Source of the DNA: Paraburkholderia sp. BL10I2N1
GTDB taxonomy: Bacteria; Pseudomonadota; Gammaproteobacteria; Burkholderiales; Burkholderiaceae
Assembly (NCBI RefSeq): GCF_004361815.1
Contig: NZ_SNWA01000001.1
Location: 3,100,001-3,164,000, forward strand
Direction of reading: 5' to 3'
Length of the DNA: 64,000 nucleotides
Shown here piece by piece: positions 8,808 through 17,562 of the stretch. Under the pieces are notes generated by a model, which was not told the origin of the DNA, made no database searches, and saw only the letters and a list, made by a program, of their open reading frames with translations. Numbering within the stretch: the first letter of the stretch is position 1; each line of letters opens with the position of its first letter. A program made the translations under genes and the position numbers.

Positions 8808-9005
8808 ATGAAATGGACCGACACGCAGGAAATTGCGATGGCCCTGACGGACAAACACCAGGACGTCGACCCGCAAACGGTGCGCTTCACCGATCTGCAC
8901 CGCTGGGTGATGGAGCTGGAAGGCTTCGATGACGATCCGAACCGGTCGAACGAGAAGATCCTGGAAGCGATCCAGGCAGCCTGGATCGAAGACGCGGATT
9001 ACTGA
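8808..9005 (+). CDS. iscX: Fe-S cluster assembly protein IscX
   Basis: A 65-residue acidic protein ([18 protein letters not shown] terminus [11 protein letters not shown]) of the IscX/YfhJ family. It binds IscS and iron and tunes the rate of cluster assembly. The length and the conserved DxxxWxxD-type acidic face are typical. A clear AGAGGAGC ribosome-binding site lies upstream. It is the last gene of the isc cluster, and a strong terminator follows 43 bp after its stop. Confidence 0.95.
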   Translation: MKWTDTQEIAMALTDKHQDVDPQTVRFTDLHRWVMELEGFDDDPNRSNEKILEAIQAAWIEDADY

Positions 9006-9048
9006 CCGGTATCGACCGTTCGACAAGGACGGGGCAGCGCAAAAGCAG

Positions 9049-9079
9049 AAAAGGCGATTCCAGTGGAATCGCCTTTTTT
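9049..9079 (+). terminator. Intrinsic terminator of the isc cluster
   Basis: A perfect stem (AAAAGGCGATTCC at 9049-9061, complement from 9065) with a 3-nt loop ends in six T's. The A-run on the other side would let it also serve the minus-strand gene at 9127-9852. Confidence 0.9.
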
Positions 9080-9126
9080 ACTTCCGACGACGGCGTACGG
9101 AACGCGCGCCCGAAAAGGAAAACATC

Positions 9127-9852
9127 TCAACCAGCGACGAGCGTGCCGTTCTCGACCCGCACGCGTTGCCCTTGCTGGAATGGCGGCGCCTCGTGATAGG
9201 TGAAGTAACGCGTCTTGCCGTTTTCCATGTGTACGCGCACTGAATAGCTGGTCGTGCTGCGCAGATGTTTTTCGACCGAGTTGCCGGCGAGACCGCCGCC
9301 AAGCGCGCCGAGCAGAGTCATGGCGGTACGGCCATTACCTGCGCCGAACTGGTTGCCGACTACGCCGCCTGCGACTGCGCCACCAACCGCGCCAATACCC
9401 GTCCCGTGGCCCTCAGTCTTGACCGCGGAGATGGCTTCGACCGTACCGCAACTCTGACAGTAGGCCGGCTGTGCCGGGGCCTGCTGGGCGTACTGCGGTT
9501 GCGCTTGCGGCTGTTGCGCATACTGCGGTTGCTGGGCCGCTGCGGGGGCACGCGGCGCCTGTTGCGGTTCAGCCTGTTGCTGGACGGGCTGTTGGGCGCT
9601 CTGTTGGGCAGGCTGTTGCTGCTGTGCGTAAGTCGCCGGGTTGGCGGGGCTCGCCGAATCGACAACCGGCTGCGAAGCAATCTGGGCTGCCTGTGTCTGA
9701 TCCGTCTGCGCGTTAGTGCCGCCTGCCTTCGGAAATACGCCCGTCACTGCGGCCGTGGCGGCCAAAGCACCGATGATGACCGCGCCCGCTGCGGTAGCGG
9801 CAAGCGGATGAAGGCGGCTTTTTTGCGTGGTTTGTGTGCTGGGATTGTCCAT
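9127..9852 (-). CDS. Glycine-zipper 2TM-domain envelope protein
   Basis: A 241-residue protein with a GGAGG ribosome-binding site before ATG 9852. Residues about 16-40 form a hydrophobic membrane segment (LAATAAGAVIIGALAATAAV). Residues 50-130 are a Gln/Pro/Ala-rich low-complexity linker. Then comes a glycine-zipper pair (GAVGGAVAGGVVGNQFG and LLGALGGGLAGNSVEK) of the Rick_17kDa_Anti/SlyB type. The last 45 residues form a small beta-rich module (YSVRVHMENGKTRYFTYHEA). Relatives are envelope proteins of unknown exact role. The odd feature is the long Gln-rich linker between the anchor and the zipper, which could span the periplasm. Confidence 0.8.
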   Translation of the reverse strand: MDNPSTQTTQKSRLHPLAATAAGAVIIGALAATAAVTGVFPKAGGTNAQTDQTQAAQIASQPVVDSASPANPATYAQQQQPAQQSAQQPVQQQAEPQQAPRAPAAAQQPQYAQQPQAQPQYAQQAPAQPAYCQSCGTVEAISAVKTEGHGTGIGAVGGAVAGGVVGNQFGAGNGRTAMTLLGALGGGLAGNSVEKHLRSTTSYSVRVHMENGKTRYFTYHEAPPFQQGQRVRVENGTLVAG

Positions 9853-10143
9853 TCAGACCTCCGTCTCGAGCAGAGTTAGCGTTGCCTATTTTCGAGACAC
9901 AGTGTCCGACAATTCTAAAAACCCAAGGTTTCAATTTGTAACCATTGCCGCGCCCGCCCGGAAACGGCATCGGGCGCAGATCGTGGTCTGGTGCCGCTGG
10001 ATCTTGAATCTGGGGGAGGAGGGGACAAGGAGGCCGCGAGCAAGTCGTCGTGACCCCTGCAGCTTTTACCGATAGTTACAAACCATCGGACGCGCCCGGC
10101 GTTGCGCCGGGCGCGTCGATACGACGGAAGTCTGCGAAACCGA
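9853..10143. other. Intergenic region upstream of the glycine-zipper gene
   Basis: No gene is seen in these 291 bp. They hold the leader of the minus-strand gene ending at 9852, and near lysS a perfect GC hairpin described separately. The middle is moderately AT-rich (TTCTAAAAACCCAAGG), where a promoter for the glycine-zipper gene would be expected, but I cannot assign one with confidence. Confidence 0.6.
10089..10117 (-). terminator. GC hairpin downstream of lysS
   Basis: A perfect 13-bp stem, GACGCGCCCGGCG at 10089-10101 with its complement at 10105-10117, and a 3-nt loop. It lies 26 bp past the lysS stop on the minus strand. The tail (GATGGTTTGTAAC) has only a short T-rich part, so termination is likely but not textbook. 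Confidence 0.6.
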
Positions 10144-11667
10144 TCAGTCTTCGCGGCGCAGATGGGGGAAAAGAATGACGTCGCGAATACTCGGGCTGTT
10201 GGTGAGCAGCATCACGAGACGATCGATACCGATCCCGCAGCCGCCCGTCGGAGGCATGCCGTATTCCAGCGCGCGAATGTAGTCGGCGTCGTAGAACATG
10301 GCTTCTTCGTCGCCGGCATCCTTCTGCTCGACCTGCTTCCTGAAGCGCGCGGCCTGATCTTCTGGATCGTTCAGTTCCGAGAAGCCATTGGCGATTTCTC
10401 GGCCTGTGATGAACAGTTCAAAGCGCTCGGTGATGCCCGCGACCTTGTCCGATTCGCGCGCAAGCGGTGACACTTCGATCGGGTAGTCGACGATGAAAGT
10501 CGGCTCCCACAGCTGTGATTCGGCGGTCTCTTCGAAGAGCGCCAGCTGCAGCGCGCCAACACCTGCATTCAGGAACTGCGGCTGCGACGCATCGACGCCA
10601 AACTTCTTCAGTTCGGTGCGCAGGAAGGCGCTGTCGTTGAGTTGCGCGTCGGTGTATTGCGGCGCGTACTTCTGGATGGCCTGGTTGATCGTCAGACGAT
10701 GGAACGGCTTGCCCAGATCGAGTTCACGGCCCTGATAGGTGAGCGCAGTCGTACCGATTGCGTCGATCGCGGCCTGACGGATCAGTTGCTCGTTGAAATC
10801 CATCAGCCACGTGTAATCGGTGTACGCGGCGTAGAACTCCATCATCGTGAATTCTGGATTGTGACGCGGCGAAACGCCTTCGTTACGGAAGTTCCGGTTG
10901 ATCTCGAACACGCGCTCGAAGCCGCCGACAATCAGCCGCTTCAGATAGAGCTCAGGCGCGATACGCAGGAACATCTGCATATCCAACGCGTTGTGGTGAG
11001 TGGCGAACGGTTTGGCCGCCGCGCCGCCCGGGATCGGGTGCAGCATCGGCGTTTCGACTTCCATGAAGTTCGCGCCCGACATGAAATTGCGGATCGACGA
11101 AACGACCTTCGTGCGCGCGGCGAAGGTCTTGCGGGCTTCCGGCGTGACGATCAGGTCGACATAGCGCTGACGGTAGCGCATTTCCTGGTCGGCGAGGCCG
11201 TGGAACTTGTCGGGCAGCGGACGCAGCGCCTTCGACAGCAGACGCAGTTCCGTACAACGCACCGACAACTCGCCCTTGTTCGTGCGAAACAGCACGCCCC
11301 GCGCGGCGACGATGTCGCCGAGGTCCCACTTCTTGAAACCTTCGTAAGTCTGTTCGCCGACGTCAGCCGGCGTGATGAAGAACTGGATCTGGCCCGAGCC
11401 GTCCTTCACGGTTGCGAAGCTGGCCTTGCCCATCACGCGCTTGAGCATCATCCGGCCGGCGAGGGCAACCTGAAGCGGCTTCGCTTCGAGCGTTTCCTTG
11501 TCGGTTTCGGCGTACTCCGATTGCAGGTCGGCGGCGTGGTGGGTCGGACGGAAGTCGTTCGGGTAGGCGACGCCCTGTTCGCGCAGCGCGCGAAGTTTTT
11601 CGCGGCGCTCGGCGATGATCTGGTTGTCGTCCTCAGGAACGGCGTTCGTCTGGGTCGGTTCGGTCAT
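10144..11667 (-). CDS. lysS: Lysyl-tRNA synthetase (class II)
   Basis: A 507-residue class IIb synthetase that charges tRNA-Lys. ATG 11667 gives [18 protein letters not shown]; the frame is open upstream, but that part (Arg/Cys-rich) is not family-like. The N-terminal OB-fold anticodon-binding domain includes [18 protein letters not shown]. Class II motif 2 is [20 protein letters not shown] and motif 3 is [12 protein letters not shown] near the C terminus. It lies downstream of prfB on the same strand, an order seen in many proteobacteria including E. coli (prfB-lysS). A GC-rich hairpin lies in the gap between the two (around 11802-11819). Confidence 0.97.
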   Translation of the reverse strand: MTEPTQTNAVPEDDNQIIAERREKLRALREQGVAYPNDFRPTHHAADLQSEYAETDKETLEAKPLQVALAGRMMLKRVMGKASFATVKDGSGQIQFFITPADVGEQTYEGFKKWDLGDIVAARGVLFRTNKGELSVRCTELRLLSKALRPLPDKFHGLADQEMRYRQRYVDLIVTPEARKTFAARTKVVSSIRNFMSGANFMEVETPMLHPIPGGAAAKPFATHHNALDMQMFLRIAPELYLKRLIVGGFERVFEINRNFRNEGVSPRHNPEFTMMEFYAAYTDYTWLMDFNEQLIRQAAIDAIGTTALTYQGRELDLGKPFHRLTINQAIQKYAPQYTDAQLNDSAFLRTELKKFGVDASQPQFLNAGVGALQLALFEETAESQLWEPTFIVDYPIEVSPLARESDKVAGITERFELFITGREIANGFSELNDPEDQAARFRKQVEQKDAGDEEAMFYDADYIRALEYGMPPTGGCGIGIDRLVMLLTNSPSIRDVILFPHLRRED

Positions 11668-11830
11668 GATGGTTCGGTATTCGGAGTGGCTTGGGTAGTG
11701 CTGACGATGCTGAAGCTCGATGATGATCGCGCCTGGCGTCCGACGCGGCGGCATGAAGGAGCCGCCGCACCGGACGCACCGGAGAAGCGAAGCGCGGCGC
11801 GGCGGCACAGCCGTGCCGCGCCAAAGCGGC

Positions 11831-12935
11831 TTACACGCCCTGTTTCAGGCTCGCGCTAATGAACGGATCGAGGTCGCCGTCGAGCACGCTCTTGGTATTG
11901 CTGATTTCGACGTTGGTGCGCAGATCCTTGATACGGCTGTTGTCGAGCACGTACGAGCGGATCTGGTGGCCCCAGCCCACATCGGTCTTGCCCGCTTCGA
12001 GCTTGTCCTGCTCGGCCTGACGCTTGCGGATTTCCGCTTCGTACAGGCGCGACTTCAGCATCGCCATGGCTTCGGCGCGATTGCGGTGCTGCGAACGGTC
12101 GTTCTGGCACTGCACGACGATGCCCGACGGCATGTGCGTAATCCGCACCGCGGAATCGGTCTTGTTGATGTGCTGACCGCCTGCGCCCGACGCGCGGTAG
12201 GTGTCGATACGCAGATCGGCCGGATTGATGTCGACTTCGATCGAATCGTCAATTTCCGGATACACGAACACCGACGAAAACGAAGTATGGCGGCCGCCCG
12301 ACGAATCGAACGGGGACTTGCGCACGAGGCGGTGCACACCGGTTTCGGTGCGCAGAAAGCCGTACGCGTATTCGCCTTCGATCTTGATCGTCGCGTTCTT
12401 GATGCCGGCGACGTCCCCTTCGGATTCTTCGAGCACTTCTGTCTTGAAGCCCTTGCGCTCGCAGTAGCGCAGGTACTGGCGCAGCAGCATCGCGGCCCAG
12501 TCGCACGCTTCGGTGCCGCCGGCGCCCGCCTGGATGTCGAGGAACGCGTTGTTCGGGTCGGCCGGGTTCGAGAACATCCGGCGGAATTCCATATCGGCCA
12601 CGCGCTGTTCGAGACCGGCGGCATCGGCTTCGCAGGCGAGGAGCGTGTCTTCGTCTTGTTCCTCGCGGGCCATTTCGAAGAGATCCTGCGTGTCGCGCAG
12701 GTCGGTGTCGAGCGAGGTCAGTTTGCCGACGACGTCGTCGAGCAGCTTCTTCTCCCGGCCGAGGGCCTGGGCGTGCTTCGAGTCGTTCCAGACGTTGGGG
12801 TCTTCGAGTTCCTGATTGACTTCGATCAGACGCACTGACTTGGCGTCGTAGTCAAAGATACCCCCGTAGCTCGCCCGCGCGACGGCGCAGGTCTGCCAGA
12901 GAGGCTTCGATCGCGTTGAGACGTTCCGCTTCCAT
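11831..12935 (-). CDS. prfB: Peptide chain release factor 2, programmed +1 frameshift
   Basis: RF2 of about 367 residues, made from two frames. ATG 12935 opens a 27-codon frame ([17 protein letters not shown]...GYL) ending at an in-frame TGA, complement of 12852-12854. After CTT the ribosome skips one base and continues as [18 protein letters not shown], through to the stop at 11831. Release-factor hallmarks are the stop-codon-reading SPF ([10 protein letters not shown]) and the catalytic GGQ ([15 protein letters not shown]). It releases peptides at UGA and UAA. Low RF2 slows termination at its own UGA and raises frameshifting, so the gene is autoregulated. Coordinates span both parts. Confidence 0.97.
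12851..12865 (-). promoter_or_regulatory. prfB recoding site (+1 frameshift signal)
   Basis: On the minus strand the site reads GGGGG-TAT-CTT-TGA-C: an internal Shine-Dalgarno-like G-run three nucleotides before the slippery CTT, then the UGA with a following C, a weak termination context. This is the classical bacterial prfB arrangement. Confidence 0.95.
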
Positions 12936-13037
12936 GTCGATCTTTTGTGGCTTCGTAAAAAGCTGAAATTATAGCCGATCGGCGCCCGCAGCCGGACGCC
13001 AATCCGGGAGCCGGCGCGTGTTTCCGGCTTTCAATGT

Positions 13038-13073
13038 GGCCGCCGCCGGGGCGTGGAGAGCCCCGGCGCGGCC
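13038..13073 (-). terminator. GC-rich hairpin just past recJ
   Basis: The arms 13038-13052 and 13060-13073 pair as a GC-rich stem with one unpaired base and a 7-nt loop, directly after the recJ stop on the minus strand. No good T-run follows (ACATTGAAAG), so it may stabilise the 3' end or pause polymerase rather than terminate fully. Confidence 0.5.
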
Positions 13074-14771
13074 TCAACCCGCCGCGTGCTCGACGATCAG
13101 CTGGACGCGCGACACGCCGTTCCACGTATCGCGCGAAAGCCGGTAGGCGACGGTCGTGCGGGCGGGTAGTGGGTCGGTATGGTTGAACCAGATCGCGTTG
13201 AAGCGCTGGCGCCCGCGCGCCAGTTGCAGCTTCAGGTGTTTGTCTTTAACGAGCGCCTGCGACGCGATGTCGAATTCGCCCGAGAACAACGGCGCCGGGA
13301 ATCCCTGGCCCCAGACCGCTGCGTCGAGCATCTCGACAAACTGGGGCGTGAAATATGCGTCCTCCAGATCGCCATCCGTCTCGATCACGCGAGCGAGCGC
13401 ATTTTCGTTCAGCCACTCCCGGCCGACCGCTTCGAATGCCGCGGTGAAGCGGGGCACGTCGGTCGTCGCGAGGGTCAGGCCGGCCGCCATCGCGTGGCCG
13501 CCGAACTTGACGATCAGGCCCGGCTCGCGCTTCGAGATCAGGTCGAGCGCATCGCGTAGGTGGAAGCCCGGGATCGAGCGCCCTGAACCCTTGACGAGTG
13601 TGCCGCCCCCGTCAGCGAGCGCGAAGGTGAAGGACGGCCGGTGAAACTTTTCCTTCAGCCGCCCTGCGACGATGCCGATCACGCCCTGGTGCCAGCTTTC
13701 GTTGAAGAGCGTGATGGTGGTCGCACCCTCCGGGTCGATTGCGGACAGGTCGGCGAGCGCCTGTTGCTGCATGCCGGCTTCAATCTCGCGCCGCTCGCGA
13801 TTCATCGCATCGAGTTGCTGGGCGAGTTCCCATGCGCGGCCGATGTCGTCGGTGGTCAGGCATTCGATGCCCAGCGACATGTCCGACAGCCGTCCCGCTG
13901 CATTCAGGCGAGGCCCGAGCCCGAAGCCTAGATCGAAGCCGGACGCACTGCGCGCATCGCGCGCGGCCGCACGAAAGAGCGCGGCGATGCCGGGCTGCAT
14001 CCGGCCGTTGCGAATGCGCTGCAAACCCTGTGCGACGAGCACGCGATTGTTGCCGTCGAGCTTCACGACGTCGGCGACCGTGCCGAGCGCCACGAGGTCG
14101 AGCAGGCCATCCAGACGCGGTTCGGGACGCGCGTCTCCGAACGCGCCACGACGGCGCAACTCGGCGCGCAGTGCGAGCAGTACGTAGAACATCACGCCGA
14201 CGCCCGCGATGCATTTACTCGGAAACGTACAGCCTGGCTGGTTCGGATTCACGATCGCGCGGGCAGCCGGCAGGTCGTCGCCGGGCAGGTGGTGATCGGT
14301 GACGAGCACGTTGATGCCGAGCGCGTTCGCCGCTTCGACGCCGTCGACGCTGGCGATGCCGTTATCGACGGTGATCAGCAGATGCGGTTTGCGCTGCGCA
14401 GCAAGCGCGACGATCTCGGGGGTGAGTCCGTAGCCGTATTCGAAGCGGTTGGGCACCAGATAGTCGATCTGCGCGCCGAACATCCGCAGTCCACGCACGG
14501 CGACCGCGCAGGCGGTCGCGCCGTCGCAGTCGTAGTCGGCGACGACGAGCATACGCCGCTTGCCCTCGATCGAATCCGCCAGCAGCACGGCTGCGTCTTC
14601 ACAGCCTTTCAGCTCGACGGGTGGCACGAGGCGTGCAAGGCCGGTCTCGATCTCGTCGGGCATGCATACGCCGCGCGACGCATAGAGGCGCGCGAGGACG
14701 GGATGCAGGCCGTGGCGGATCAGCGCTTCTGCATCGGCAGGGGAACAGGCGCGCGTAACAATTCGAGTCAT
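13074..14771 (-). CDS. recJ: Single-stranded-DNA exonuclease RecJ
   Basis: A 565-residue 5'-3' single-strand exonuclease of the DHH phosphoesterase family, used in recombination and mismatch or base-excision repair. The metal-binding motifs are VADYDCDGATAC near residue 77 and TDHHLPGDD near residue 159. The DHHA1 region has KFGGHAMAAGLTL near residue 425, and an OB-like domain follows. Length and start (ATG 14771) match the family. It lies 28 bp downstream of the rpfE-type gene on the same strand and upstream of prfB-lysS, the same neighbourhood as in Xanthomonas. Confidence 0.96.
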   Translation of the reverse strand: MTRIVTRACSPADAEALIRHGLHPVLARLYASRGVCMPDEIETGLARLVPPVELKGCEDAAVLLADSIEGKRRMLVVADYDCDGATACAVAVRGLRMFGAQIDYLVPNRFEYGYGLTPEIVALAAQRKPHLLITVDNGIASVDGVEAANALGINVLVTDHHLPGDDLPAARAIVNPNQPGCTFPSKCIAGVGVMFYVLLALRAELRRRGAFGDARPEPRLDGLLDLVALGTVADVVKLDGNNRVLVAQGLQRIRNGRMQPGIAALFRAAARDARSASGFDLGFGLGPRLNAAGRLSDMSLGIECLTTDDIGRAWELAQQLDAMNRERREIEAGMQQQALADLSAIDPEGATTITLFNESWHQGVIGIVAGRLKEKFHRPSFTFALADGGGTLVKGSGRSIPGFHLRDALDLISKREPGLIVKFGGHAMAAGLTLATTDVPRFTAAFEAVGREWLNENALARVIETDGDLEDAYFTPQFVEMLDAAVWGQGFPAPLFSGEFDIASQALVKDKHLKLQLARGRQRFNAIWFNHTDPLPARTTVAYRLSRDTWNGVSRVQLIVEHAAG

Positions 14772-14799
14772 GCAGTCAGGCCGGAAAAAATAGGTTGGA

Positions 14800-15891
14800 T
14801 CATTCGATGAAGAGGGACGCGAACACGCGCCTTCGCCAGAACTTGCGCAGATCGTTGCGCGTGACGCTGAGCGTCACCGAGCCGGTGTCGCCACACAGCA
14901 TCAGGCCAAGCTCGCCGATGCGGCCGGCCTCTAGCGCCGTGAGGGCCGGGGCGAGCCAGTCCGCTTCCAGCGTGGCGAACGCGTCGTTCCAGCGCGCCCA
15001 GTCCTGTTCGACATAAGGCGCCGAAAACGGATCGAGTTCGACCAGTGTCACGCCAGCCGTTGCCGTGGGGGCGAACGCCGCGAACGATGCGGGCGGCGAG
15101 CCGGACCCGGTCTGCGCGGCAAGCGCGAGTCCGCGCGTGGCAGGTGCGTCGGACAGGACCTGCGCAAACGGACTCCTGACCGGCAGGGCGACGCCTTGCG
15201 CGTGAAACCAGATCGAATTGACGGCCGGCAGACCGCGAGATTCACGCGCCTCGTTGACCGGGTGCTCGAACCACGCCATCTGCACTTCGTTCTGCAGCTT
15301 CATCCATGCGCGCGAGCGCTCGCCGGTATGCGCCTCATGCGGCAGCCAGATTTCGATGTTGCGGCCGCTCGCGCGCAGCGGCGAAGCGCCCGCGAGCGAG
15401 CCGAACGCATCGCTCGACAGATACCAGCGCGTCGGTTTCGGTGCTTCGATGCGTACGCCGAGTTCCTCGATCAGCGGGCGCGCGACGGCGAGCAGCGTGG
15501 CCGCCTCGTCGTCCTCCAGATCGAGCGCGGCCGGGTCGATGAGCACCAGGTGATCGTGCGCAATGCGCACATGGACCGGCTGGATGCACGCCCATGTGGC
15601 ATCGCCCGGCTCGCCGCCGTCGGCCAGCAGCATGTAGGGTGCGAGTGGCGCTTCGTCGGCGGCTGGCTGGGTCGGCGAAATGGCCCCGAATTGCCGCGCG
15701 ACCCAGCGTTCGTGCGGCAGCGTGCGCTGGAAATCCTCGCCGATCACACGTTCGACGAGCGTGCCGCGGGCAACCAGTCGATCGAGGGCGGGGGTGGCGA
15801 GGTTGTGCAGGGCGGTGGCGGCGTCGGCGGCTGATGGCAGCGCGAACGGCAACAGGAGATGGAGGCGGGTGGCGAGCATGATGCTGCGCAT
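14800..15891 (-). CDS. RpfE-type regulatory protein (phosphoglycerate-mutase-like)
   Basis: A protein of about 363 residues starting MRSIMLATRLHLLLPFALP; the second ATG at 15879 is equally possible and neither has a good ribosome-binding site. It resembles proteins annotated in Burkholderia and Xanthomonas as RpfE-type or cofactor-independent phosphoglycerate-mutase-like, named from the rpf locus of Xanthomonas. Recognisable parts are WACIQPVHVRIAHDHLVLID, the central RNIEIWLPHEAHTGER and NSIWFHAQG. No signal peptide is convincing despite the hydrophobic start. I cannot assign a reaction. It precedes recJ by 28 bp, likely in one transcript. Confidence 0.65.
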   Translation of the reverse strand: MRSIMLATRLHLLLPFALPSAADAATALHNLATPALDRLVARGTLVERVIGEDFQRTLPHERWVARQFGAISPTQPAADEAPLAPYMLLADGGEPGDATWACIQPVHVRIAHDHLVLIDPAALDLEDDEAATLLAVARPLIEELGVRIEAPKPTRWYLSSDAFGSLAGASPLRASGRNIEIWLPHEAHTGERSRAWMKLQNEVQMAWFEHPVNEARESRGLPAVNSIWFHAQGVALPVRSPFAQVLSDAPATRGLALAAQTGSGSPPASFAAFAPTATAGVTLVELDPFSAPYVEQDWARWNDAFATLEADWLAPALTALEAGRIGELGLMLCGDTGSVTLSVTRNDLRKFWRRRVFASLFIE

Positions 15892-16731
15892 TGTATGGCA
15901 ACAATCAACTGCAACGCGCGATGCGACGACCTTGGGGGCTTCTGGCGGGCATGTGTTCTGCTGTCCGCACAGCCAGAGGGTGAAGAGCGCGTTGTGTGAC
16001 AGCGTGGGCACCGGCAGGATGGAAGGGCGCAGGAGGGCGATCAGGATGAAAACGTCGTCCCCGAACTCCGGCCGAGGCGGCGCACCGAGATGCGGGTCGC
16101 CTGTCTTTGGTCGCATAGAAACTCGCCTCGCGAGCCTGACCCGTTGTTATTTGCAGCGATCACCGACGAACTGCCGCTGGGGCGGCGGCAGCTTGCCACG
16201 CCATGACCGCTGAATCGTCCCGGTCAAGCCTGGAAATATCGTCACGGACCTGACAGCGCAGTACGCCTTTCTTGACGATCGCAACTCGCCGTACCAGGAA
16301 CGCTGGATCGGATCGGTACTTGAGTAATCCCGGGAGCTGAGGTGTTTGGGCTGGAGAATATGTAGAGCGGATGGCCGCAAATCCGCCCCAAACCGTTGCT
16401 TCGGCTTAGAGGAGCGCCATTGCCAGCATGATCGCGAGCGATGCCATCATGAGGGCAAAATGAGCGTAGCGGATGGTGTTGTAGGGATCTTCCATTTGTA
16501 ACGGAGTGTAACATAGACTGACGCATGGTAGCGTCGACCGCGTCTGCAGGCAAAGTCAACAATTGCAAAGTCGAGGCTGCCCTCCTCGAGAACTCCGCTC
16601 CCCACGTGTCGAGGCGGCTCCGAAGCACAGTTTCAACTGCCCGGAAGGTAAAGGACGAAGCCATGAGGACGACGACCCACAACGTCAGCATCACTCACGC
16701 CGAAGGCGTTCCCCACACCCGCGAGGACCGC
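15892..16731. other. Gene-poor region of 840 bp
   Basis: No conserved gene is seen here. The open frames present have no recognisable domains and poor starts. The region holds one small candidate (29 codons, minus strand, 16406-16495, listed separately) and one copy of the 10-mer TGTTATTTGC at 16145-16154 that recurs twice near 17.8 kb. Part of it may be decayed sequence. Confidence 0.6.
16406..16495 (-). CDS. Candidate 29-residue membrane peptide
   Basis: A short frame on the minus strand encodes MEDPYNTIRYAHFALMM followed by a hydrophobic stretch to a TAA stop (SLAIMLAMALL at the end). The last 17 residues could form one transmembrane helix. The first 11 are polar with two acidic and one basic residue. 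About three quarters of third codon positions are G or C, as in coding DNA here. Against it, there is no clear Shine-Dalgarno sequence before the ATG and it could arise by chance. It lies in an otherwise gene-poor region. Confidence 0.3.
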   Translation of the reverse strand: MEDPYNTIRYAHFALMMASLAIMLAMALL

Positions 16732-17562
16732 TCACTGCTGGACTTTTTCGGATTCGACAACGAGGTCCAGCACGTACGCGACGGACGGTCCGTCGGCAGG
16801 CGGGTTCCTGACGGTATAGCGCTTCACGCGCAGCACGTTGCGGATGCCCGGCGCGTGGGTATAACCCTCGATATCCTGATACAGCGGTTGCCATGCGCCA
16901 GGCGTACCGGCCGGCAGGCCTTGCTCGTCGAAGTGACGTTCGCGCACTAGCAGGCACTGCTTGCCGGGAATAAGCGGGTGGTTGCACGACACGGTTTGCG
17001 CGGCCACTTCCAGGAACGCCGTTTCACCCGGGCCGCCGAAACGCGTGTCCGCCGTCGCCTGGCTGGTGAAGCTCAATGTGTCGCCGCTGTCGGTGACCAG
17101 TTGCAGGCGCGGGGCGTTGCCGCCGCCCTGCAGGCTCAGTTCGAGGCTGCCTTGAAGGCGCTGGGCGAGAGCATCGTCGAGCGCAGCCAGGGCAGCATCG
17201 GGGCAGGCCATCATGGTGCTTGTCATTGGGCCCATCTGAAGTCGCCCCTTCCTGATGCTGTAGCCGCCCCCCATATTGTTGCAGCTATTGACTACGGTCA
17301 GCCGGTCAGCGCTGAAGTCCAGTTGCACCGGTTTGTCCGCCCGGGCGAACAGTGCGTCTATGCGGGTGCCTTTGCTGTCGGTGGCTTCGATGAGTTGCCA
17401 GTGGTACTGGCCGAGCAGCCCGCTGCCGGTTGTCGATGCCGAACCGGTGGCGGCTGGCGTGGCTGCGGCAGTCGCAATGTGCGAAGGGGCAGGGCCTGTC
17501 GTTTGAGGTGTTTGCGAGCAGGCGGCAAGGGCGAGCGGTAGCAACAGCAGGCGGTGTTTCAC
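16732..17562 (-). CDS. META / DUF4377 domain lipoprotein
   Basis: A 276-residue protein starting at GTG 17562, 8 nt after a GGAGG. The signal MKHRLLLLPLALAAC carries a lipobox, lipidated at Cys15. After an Ala/Thr/Ser-rich linker, residues about 50-160 are a META domain of the HslJ type (WQLIEATDSKG, SCNNMGGGYSIRKGRLQ, MTSTMMACPD). Residues about 185-270 are a DUF4377 domain (VSCNHPLIPGKQCLLVRE, then a heme-free beta module ending LDLVVES). HslJ-like proteins are outer-membrane or periplasmic, linked to heat shock and novobiocin tolerance in E. coli. The role here is unknown. It stands alone between two gene-poor gaps. Confidence 0.85.
   Translation of the reverse strand: MKHRLLLLPLALAACSQTPQTTGPAPSHIATAAATPAATGSASTTGSGLLGQYHWQLIEATDSKGTRIDALFARADKPVQLDFSADRLTVVNSCNNMGGGYSIRKGRLQMGPMTSTMMACPDAALAALDDALAQRLQGSLELSLQGGGNAPRLQLVTDSGDTLSFTSQATADTRFGGPGETAFLEVAAQTVSCNHPLIPGKQCLLVRERHFDEQGLPAGTPGAWQPLYQDIEGYTHAPGIRNVLRVKRYTVRNPPADGPSVAYVLDLVVESEKVQQ

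Noticed and set aside
11802..11819. GC hairpin between prfB and lysS as a terminator
   Set aside because: A short stem with no T-run on the minus strand; prfB-lysS are usually co-transcribed, so I do not call it a terminator.
10642..11859. 405-codon plus-strand frame opposite lysS
   Set aside because: Antisense to a firmly identified gene; no recognisable domain and Arg/Val-rich composition.
16260..16326. Plus-strand stretch with NSPYQERWIGSV, reminiscent of integrase-core transposases
   Set aside because: Only a few residues match the SPWQN...ER.IGS pattern, stops lie on both sides, and no other transposase motif is seen nearby.
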